From positions 1 through 7,556 of the forward strand of contig JAICKM010000329.1 in the NCBI GenBank assembly GCA_025927935.1: DNA of 7,556 nucleotides, written 5' to 3'. The position numbers and the translations under genes are program-made. The notes beneath the pieces are model-generated. The model ran no database searches and was not told the origin of the DNA. It worked only from the letters and a program-made list of their open reading frames with translations. How positions within the stretch are numbered: the stretch's first letter is position 1; every line of letters begins with the position of its first letter. Origin of the DNA: Chloroflexia bacterium. GTDB taxonomy: Bacteria > Chloroflexota > Chloroflexia > QHBQ01 > JADMIH01. This document shows, piece by piece, positions 1-4,252 of this stretch.

Positions 1-2
1 CC

Positions 3-620
3 CTGCGCAATCAGGGCCTGGTGTCCCACGGGCCGGATGCGCCCGCGGTGCCGGCCGCTGCGCCGGCAGCAATGCAGCTAACAGCGGGCGCCGGCTTACC
101 CGGCCAGGTCTGGGCCTCAGCGCAGCCCGCATGGGTTGCGGATATCGCTGAGCAGCAAACCACGCCGGACGCGGCGTTCTTTGCGGACGTGGGCCTGCGC
201 GGCGCCTGCGCCCTGCCCGTCATGCAGGGCGATGCGGTGCTGGGCGTGCTGCAATTCTTAAGCCGCGACGCACAGATGCCCGGCGACGATTTGCTGGAGA
301 TGCTGGCCGCGATCCGCCGCCTGCTCGCCCAGTTCACGGCCCGGCTGGCCGTGGAGACCGAGTTGCGCGCCGCGAAAGAGGCCGCCGAGGCGGCGAACCG
401 CGCCAAGAGCGCGGTTCTCGCGCAGATCAGCCAAGAGCTACGCCCATCCATCACGGCGATCATCGGCGACAGCGAACGGTTGCAGGATGCCACCGCCGGC
501 GATGGGCAGGCGCCGATCATCGGCGATCTGCAACGCATCGCGGCATCCGGTAAGCATCTGCTGGCGCTCATTAACGATGCGCGCGACCTTGCGGAGCCGG
601 ATGGCACGCCCCAGAATTGA
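3..620 (+). CDS. GAF-domain sensor protein with degenerate HisKA helix, 3' part of gene
   Basis: The reading frame is open from the left edge, so the true start lies outside the window; the GTG at 21 is inside the protein. The first part is a GAF sensor domain, recognisable from GAGLPGQVWAS, the P-W-V-x-D-I segment and ALPVMQGDAVLGVLQF. A short coiled-coil linker rich in Ala and Glu follows, then a segment aligning with the HisKA dimerisation helix. Where histidine kinases have S-H-E-L-R-T-P-L, this protein reads SQELRPSI, and the codon at the phospho-acceptor position is CAA (432-434). The protein stops about 50 residues later, with no N, G1 or G2 boxes of a HATPase domain. It therefore looks like a sensor that cannot autophosphorylate: either a decayed kinase or a regulator acting by dimerisation. 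The domain assignment is fairly sure; the role is unknown. The next gene starts 6 bases after the stop, suggesting co-transcription. Confidence 0.8.
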   Translation: MRNQGLVSHGPDAPAVPAAAPAAMQLTAGAGLPGQVWASAQPAWVADIAEQQTTPDAAFFADVGLRGACALPVMQGDAVLGVLQFLSRDAQMPGDDLLEMLAAIRRLLAQFTARLAVETELRAAKEAAEAANRAKSAVLAQISQELRPSITAIIGDSERLQDATAGDGQAPIIGDLQRIAASGKHLLALINDARDLAEPDGTPQN

Positions 621-626
621 GGACGC

Positions 627-1433
627 ATGGCAACAGTTTCCAAAGAGCAGTTGCTCCAGCGGCTGGACGCAATCGGCCAGAGCTTACAGGATCGCGGCAC
701 CGCGCTGGCCCTGCTCGGGCTTGGCTCGGTCGGCACCGAACTGGACCGCATCGACGCCTATTCGGATCTTGATTTCTTCGTCGTCGTCCGCGACGGCTAC
801 CAGCAGGCGTATATCGACGATCTCGGCTGGCTCAGCGCCGTCTGCCCCATCGCTTACTGCTTCCGCAACAGTCCGCACGGCTATAAGCTACTGTTCGCCG
901 ACGGCATCTATGCGGAGTTCGCCGTCTTCACGGCGGCGGAGTTGGCGCAGATGGAGTTTCCCACCGGGCGCATCGTGTGGAAGGCCGCGGATGTAGACGA
1001 GGCGATCCGGCTGCCCAGGCGCGACCCCGGCTCCCGCGCCGCGCGCCCGGTGGAGGAACTACTCGGCGAGGCGCTGACCAACCTCTATGTCGGCCTGGGG
1101 CGCTATCACCGAGGCGAGCGCCTCACCGCAATGCGCTTTATCCAGGGCTACGCGGTGGACCGGATTCTGGAACTGGCGCCCTATATCGAAGCCGAGCATC
1201 CGGCATACCGTGATCCCTTCGGCGCCGAACGGCGCTTCGAGCAGCGCTTCCCCCCCGTCGCGCAGGAGTTGCCGCGCTTTCTGCAAGGCTACGACCGCTC
1301 TCCCGAATCGGCGGCGGCTATCCTGGCCTTCCTCGAACGGCACTGGCCGGTGGACGCGGCTATCAAACAGGCGATTGTGGATTTGTTGCCCACCCACCTG
1401 GGCGGGGACAGCCCGGCTAACAACGTTCGGTAG
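627..1433 (+). CDS. Nucleotidyltransferase, lincosamide/aminoglycoside-modifying type
   Basis: This 268-residue protein has the signature of the polymerase-beta nucleotidyltransferase fold. GSVG at residues 33-36 binds the nucleotide phosphates, YSDLDFFV carries the metal-binding pair D47 and D49, and E97 in YAEFAVF is a plausible third carboxylate. The rest is helical, with NLYVGLGRYHRGERL near 152-166 and RFIQGYAVDR at 170-179, resembling the C-terminal helical domain of Lnu(F)/Lnu(B)-like enzymes. Family members transfer AMP from ATP to a hydroxyl of a small molecule, often an antibiotic. The natural substrate cannot be read from sequence, and many environmental homologues have no proven resistance role. 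The ATG is chosen because a strong TGAGGA ribosome site overlaps the stop of the preceding gene, with good spacing. That tight junction suggests the two genes are translated from one message. No clear terminator follows. Confidence 0.72.
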   Translation: MATVSKEQLLQRLDAIGQSLQDRGTALALLGLGSVGTELDRIDAYSDLDFFVVVRDGYQQAYIDDLGWLSAVCPIAYCFRNSPHGYKLLFADGIYAEFAVFTAAELAQMEFPTGRIVWKAADVDEAIRLPRRDPGSRAARPVEELLGEALTNLYVGLGRYHRGERLTAMRFIQGYAVDRILELAPYIEAEHPAYRDPFGAERRFEQRFPPVAQELPRFLQGYDRSPESAAAILAFLERHWPVDAAIKQAIVDLLPTHLGGDSPANNVR

Positions 1434-1450
1434 TTTGCTAACGGGATATG

Positions 1451-1577
1451 TCACTTTGCGCGCAGCATCCTTGTCTTGCCGGCCAAACGACGAGACTCTT
1501 CGCTGCGCTCAGAGTGACAGGCCAAGGGGAATCGGTCATTCTGAGCGTAGCGCAGCATCTCCGTCTTGTGGGCCGGC
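1451..1577. repeat. Dispersed repeat, two direct copies
   Basis: Bases 1451-1484 and 1536-1577 are diverged direct copies of one repeat. Both open with TCA(C/T)T(T/C)TG, share GCAGCATC, then GTCTTG, and end in a CCGGCC-like block. The left copy lacks several bases in its middle. Translated on the - strand, the family gives the familiar spurious peptide HSERSEESRR, seen in mispredicted proteins from many bacteria. This is a repeat, not a gene. Its mechanism of spread is unknown, and no transposase is present. Confidence 0.65.
1492..1563. repeat. Imperfect inverted repeat (same repeat family)
   Basis: The arm at 1492-1521 (core CGCTGCGCTCAGAGTGAC) is roughly the reverse complement of the arm at 1533-1563 (core GTCATTCTGAGCGTAGCG). 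About 22 of 28 aligned positions match, with a spacer of about 11 bases. The pair could fold into a long stem-loop in RNA, and might end or stabilise the transcript of the nucleotidyltransferase gene, whose stop lies 58 bases upstream. No T-run follows, so a standard intrinsic terminator is not supported. The right arm is also part of the direct copy at 1536-1577. Confidence 0.65.
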
Positions 1578-1668
1578 ACCCCGGCAATGCGGGGCGAGTG
1601 CGACGGGAGCGGACCGTCCGGCTCCGGTTCCCGCGTTGCTTCCCCCTGGATAGGCGCCGGTCGAATCC

Positions 1669-1705
1669 GTATTCTTCTTCTGTGTATTCTTAACGGAGTA
1701 TTCTT
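1669..1705. repeat. Three direct repeats of GTATTCTT
   Basis: GTATTCTT occurs exactly three times, at 1669-1676, 1684-1691 and 1698-1705, with start-to-start distances of 15 and 14 bases. The stretch is clearly more AT-rich than its surroundings. It ends 4 bases before the first palindrome of the array at 1710. Regular short direct repeats of this kind can be binding sites for a regulator that binds head to tail, but nothing here identifies the protein. Confidence 0.6.
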
Positions 1706-1709
1706 TGTA

Positions 1710-1825
1710 GGACATACATGTCCGCTCCGGATAGGACATGTATGTCCGCTCCGGATGGGACATACATGTCCGCTCAGTCGAGGGATGGGACAGCAGTGTC
1801 CTATCCGGATGGGACATACATGTCC
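1710..1825. repeat. Array of five GGACAT-N2-ATGTCC palindromes, possible operator array
   Basis: Five 14-base dyads lie at 1710-1723, 1734-1747, 1758-1771, 1788-1801 and 1812-1825. Copies 1, 3 and 5 are GGACATACATGTCC. Copy 2 is GGACATGTATGTCC, the same site read from the other strand. Copy 4 is GGACAGCAGTGTCC, with outer arms kept and inner bases changed. Start-to-start spacing is 24, 24, 30 and 24 bases. The spacers are also related (GCTCCGGATA, GCTCCGGATG, a 16-base variant, TATCCGGATG), so the effective unit is about 24 bases. Kept symmetry suggests sites for a dimeric DNA-binding protein, or a palindromic repeat family amplified in tandem. The array sits about 80 bases upstream of a candidate promoter for the next operon. 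The arrangement is directly visible; the function is inferred. Confidence 0.75.
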
Positions 1826-1905
1826 GGTCAGCCCACCGGGTTTCCCGCCCGCGCAACACCGGCGCACGCTGCGCGTCGCGGTCGAGTCCGCTATGGGCAC
1901 GCGGC

Positions 1906-1935
1906 TTGCTGACTTATACCCTTGCGGTGTATAAC
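1906..1935 (+). promoter_or_regulatory. Candidate sigma-70-type promoter for the 1981-4100 operon
   Basis: TTGCTG at 1906-1911 and TATAAC at 1930-1935 resemble -35 and -10 boxes with an 18-base spacer. Transcription would begin near 1942, giving a leader of about 40 bases before the ribosome site of the small ORF at 1981. The region is locally AT-rich in a GC-rich segment. It is predicted by eye only. Confidence 0.45.
1914..1934. promoter_or_regulatory. Dyad overlapping the -10 box, possible operator
   Basis: TTATACCC (1914-1921) and GTGTATAA (1927-1934) match as an inverted repeat at 7 of 8 positions around a 5-base centre. The right arm covers the candidate -10 box, where a bound repressor would block RNA polymerase. 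The dyad is visible; regulatory use is inferred. Confidence 0.4.
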
Positions 1936-1980
1936 TGAGCAATACCTGAATTATCTAAACACCGGAAAGAGGATCGTATT

Positions 1981-2040
1981 ATGTCAAGTGCTGCCGCAGG
2001 CACCGGCGCGGTGATGATCGTTAGCGAGGTCCGCGGTTGA
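1981..2040 (+). CDS. Putative 19-residue leader ORF
   Basis: ATG at 1981 follows a strong ribosome site, AAAGAGGA (1966-1973), with 7 bases of spacing, the best-placed such site in the region. It opens a 19-codon frame (MSSAAAGTGAVMIVSEVRG) ending in TGA at 2038-2040. The stop overlaps the TTG start of the next gene in the sequence TTGA, the classic arrangement for translational coupling. The peptide has no Cys, Trp or run of one amino acid, so it is not an obvious attenuator. Alternatively, this could be the real start of the downstream gene with a frameshift near 2030, either genuine or a sequence error. Confidence 0.4.
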   Translation: MSSAAAGTGAVMIVSEVRG

Positions 2041-2050
2041 GTCGCCGCGG
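2026..2050 (+). promoter_or_regulatory. Start-site hairpin and ribosome site of the 452-residue gene
   Basis: GAGG at 2026-2029 is a ribosome site 7 bases before the TTG start at 2037. Just after it, CCGCGG (2031-2036) can pair with CCGCGG (2045-2050), leaving an 8-base loop, TTGAGTCG. That loop holds both the TTG start and the TGA stop of the leader ORF. A ribosome finishing the leader would melt the stem and could restart on the TTG, so this hairpin may make translation of the main gene depend on the leader. Confidence 0.4.
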
Positions 2051-3395
2051 CTTTCATTCCAACCCCTACAGCACGGAACCGCTCCGCGGGCGCAAACTCT
2101 GGCGCTACGGCGACTGGGGCAACGCGGGCGAACATATCGGGCGCCACTGGGAGGCCGTCGCCACCCCCATTTTACGCGATGCCATCGGCCAACCCCGCCC
2201 GCCTATCCATCCCGGCGACCCGGCCTATACGCCGCGCGTGCTGATCAGCATTGTGGCCGACCCGGATCTAGCCTCTGAGGTACAACTCTCCGGCCTGGCC
2301 CATGCCGACAGCCTGATCCTCGGCTTTGACGCGGCGGGCCGCGTGGTGGCCGAGCCGGCGGACTTCAAGTGGTCGCTGGAAACCGCCGAGAGCCGGCAGG
2401 TGTCGGCGACCGGGCTGGCGCGCGTGCTCAACGCCGGGCTGCCGCTGCTGGAAGCGGCCATCGTGGCCGCGCTGGGCGAATTAGCCGCCCTGGCCGGGGT
2501 GACGCAGCCCGATCTCGAACTGGTCAGCGGCAGCGTGGGCGTGCCCGCGCGGGCGCCGGAGGAAGCGAGCGCCCCGGCGGACGAGGTGCCGGAAGAAGAT
2601 GCCCCCAGCGGCATCGATCTGGTCGAGGATCTGGAGGAGCGCCAGTACGCCGTGGTCACGCGCGACGGCCTCTTCTTCGCGCCGCGCAACCAGGCCAACC
2701 AGCGCTTCCTGCACGGCGACTGGAACGGGCGCAAGGCCGATCCGCTGACCGACGATCAGGTCTGGTTCCAGGACTTCGACCCGGTGGAGTTTTTCAGCCC
2801 GCTGCCCGGCTGGGATGTCGCCGGGCTGCTGGCCGGGTATGACCGCAGCGCGGGGCAACTGAGCACGCCCGACGGCGCGGAGCGCTATTATCGCCTGGGC
2901 GCCGGCACGCGGGGCGCGTTGATCCGCTGGCATACGTCGATCTTCAGCACGGTTCCGGCGGATATCGATGTGCCCGCCGAGTTGGAGTCGCTGCGCCGCG
3001 CCCAGCACCTGTGGAACAGCACCGACATTTCGCTCTACCTCGACCGCATGATGAACGTGCGCGCCGAACGAGAGAGCGCACTCACCGAGTGGCTGCGCGA
3101 GATCTACGGTTGGAGCCGCTTCCGCAACGATCTGGGCCGCGCGGGCGTCAATCCCGCCGAACTGGAGTCGAAGGCCGGCAAGCGCCGCTGGGGCTTCGTC
3201 TTCGGCGCCATCCAGAAGGCGGTGCGCTCACGGGTGTGCAGCGACGGGCTGCTGCTCGTGGATGACGGCCAGAGCGATATGGAAGCGCTGGAAAATCTTC
3301 AGAAGCGCGGCGCCGAGTTTTACGGCATGGCTACCGCCGTCGCCAAGCACACGATCACGGCGGCGGTGGCCGAGCGCGAACCGAAGGCCACCTGA
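2037..3395 (+). CDS. Uncharacterised two-part protein, possible PD-(D/E)XK-like N-terminal domain
   Basis: I do not recognise this 452-residue protein. The start is TTG at 2037, because an in-frame TAG lies at 2022-2024 and no ATG or GTG is well placed near it; a GAGG ribosome site supports it. There is no signal peptide or membrane segment. Residues 25-150 form one region: a helix with GEHIGRHWEAVATPIL (E39), then G86, HAD ending at D91, a hydrophobic strand, D109-F-K111 in PADFKW, and Q121-V. This spacing resembles the E...GxxxD...DxK...Q pattern of RecB/Cas4-type PD-(D/E)XK nucleases; the resemblance is inferred. An acidic Pro/Ala/Glu linker (about 170-200) leads to a second region (about 203-445) rich in Trp and Phe, with RGALIRWH, HLWNSTDISLYLDRMM and a basic helical end. 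No known domain is evident there. It is followed after 18 bases by an SGNH hydrolase gene, so an operon is likely. Confidence 0.75.
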   Translation: MSRRGFHSNPYSTEPLRGRKLWRYGDWGNAGEHIGRHWEAVATPILRDAIGQPRPPIHPGDPAYTPRVLISIVADPDLASEVQLSGLAHADSLILGFDAAGRVVAEPADFKWSLETAESRQVSATGLARVLNAGLPLLEAAIVAALGELAALAGVTQPDLELVSGSVGVPARAPEEASAPADEVPEEDAPSGIDLVEDLEERQYAVVTRDGLFFAPRNQANQRFLHGDWNGRKADPLTDDQVWFQDFDPVEFFSPLPGWDVAGLLAGYDRSAGQLSTPDGAERYYRLGAGTRGALIRWHTSIFSTVPADIDVPAELESLRRAQHLWNSTDISLYLDRMMNVRAERESALTEWLREIYGWSRFRNDLGRAGVNPAELESKAGKRRWGFVFGAIQKAVRSRVCSDGLLLVDDGQSDMEALENLQKRGAEFYGMATAVAKHTITAAVAEREPKAT

Positions 3396-3413
3396 TGCCG
3401 CGATAAGGACCCT

Positions 3414-4100
3414 ATGCCTCATCATCCTGCCCATAACGTCCCGCCGCGGCCCACCGGTGAGGAAGCGCCTGCCTCTAAAGAGGCACCGCCGCTGCCTGTT
3501 CAGCCGGGGCAAACGATGCTGTTCTTCGGCGACAGCATCACGGCGGCCACGCCGGGCTACCTGGACGTGCTGCAACAGGTGCTGAGCCACAGCCGCCCCG
3601 ATCTCGGCTTACGCCTGATAAACGCCGGCATACCGGGCAACACCATCCGCGACCTGGCCGCCCGGCTCGACCGCGATGTGCTGGCCCGGCGCCCCGATTG
3701 GGTCGTGATCTGCATCGGCACCAATGACTACTTCGGCGCGGCCCGCGGGCCGGGCGGCGTGCCCCTGGCCGAGTTCGAGACCGGCTACCGCGCCCTCGTC
3801 GAACGCTTACAGCGCGCCGGTTTGGATCCCGTGCTGCTGACCATCCCGGTCATCGGCAGCGACGAGGAAGACTCGCCCATCCCCGATCCACGCGCCTACA
3901 ACGCGGCGATCAAAGCACTGGCGCAGGGCGCGGGCTTGCGCCTGGTGGACGTGCATCGCGCGTTCTACGCCGTCTACGAACGGGCCGCGCAATACAAGCA
4001 AATCATCAGCCTCAGCACCGACGGTATCCACCCCAACAGCCAGGGGCACGCGCTCATCGCACGCACCCTGGTGCAACAACTCGGCCTGCTGCGGAAGTAA
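3414..4100 (+). CDS. SGNH/GDSL-family hydrolase
   Basis: This 228-residue esterase/lipase-type enzyme shows all SGNH blocks. Block I is FFGDSIT with nucleophile S41; block II is NAGIPGNTIRDL with oxyanion G75; block III is GTND with N104; block V is DGIHPNSQGH with D203 and H206. The family removes acyl, often acetyl, groups from carbohydrates or lipids; the substrate here is unknown. The first 33 residues are Pro-rich and not a signal peptide, so it probably acts in the cytosol. ATG at 3414 is preceded by AAGGA at 3405-3409. It lies 18 bases after the unknown gene, probably in the same operon. A GH63-like glycoside hydrolase follows at 4253, which would fit a carbohydrate esterase role, but that link is only contextual. 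Confidence 0.88.
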   Translation: MPHHPAHNVPPRPTGEEAPASKEAPPLPVQPGQTMLFFGDSITAATPGYLDVLQQVLSHSRPDLGLRLINAGIPGNTIRDLAARLDRDVLARRPDWVVICIGTNDYFGAARGPGGVPLAEFETGYRALVERLQRAGLDPVLLTIPVIGSDEEDSPIPDPRAYNAAIKALAQGAGLRLVDVHRAFYAVYERAAQYKQIISLSTDGIHPNSQGHALIARTLVQQLGLLRK

Positions 4101-4174
4101 CCGGCCCGGCCCCCCGGCGATAGAATAAGAGGGCAGCACCGCCGCGTAGCTATTCGCGCGTGCCGGCCCGACCC

Positions 4175-4209
4175 CGCAACTCCCAATCTCTACGCGGATG
4201 CGAGTTGCG
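4175..4209. promoter_or_regulatory. Perfect 8-base inverted repeat upstream of the glycoside hydrolase gene
   Basis: CGCAACTC (4175-4182) and GAGTTGCG (4202-4209) are exact reverse complements around a 19-base centre, ending 43 bases before the ATG at 4253. The two arms lie about 27 bases apart centre to centre, so this could be an operator or an RNA stem-loop in the 5' leader. The 152-base gap at 4101-4252 shows only weak promoter-like sequence (TAGAAT at 4121-4126, no good -35) and no gene I can support. Confidence 0.4.
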
Positions 4210-4252
4210 CGATCCGGCTGCGCGCCCCACTCCGTACAACGGGAGGGCGGGG

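Noticed and set aside
11..751. Long open frame on the - strand under the sensor gene
   Set aside because: Ser/Arg/Ala-rich shadow typical of GC-rich DNA, opposite two well-supported genes.
1710..1825. CRISPR array
   Set aside because: Repeats are only 14 bases, spacers are 10-16 bases and similar to each other, and no cas gene is visible.
1566..1934. Protein of about 122 residues on the + strand over the array
   Set aside because: Same reason as the - strand frame; the start lies within the dispersed repeat and the rest has no protein-like conservation signal.
1451..1942. Protein of about 163 residues on the - strand with Cys-Pro octapeptides
   Set aside because: It runs through the dispersed repeat and the palindrome array, which are open in several frames by composition; no good ribosome site or family resemblance.
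1434..1980. Insertion sequence or transposon
   Set aside because: Repeats are present, but no transposase, no paired ends bounding the region and no target duplication could be seen.
4160..4252. Extra 31-residue N-terminus of the glycoside hydrolase from GTG 4160
   Set aside because: Unlike the family, crosses the inverted repeat, and the ATG at 4253 has a much better ribosome site.
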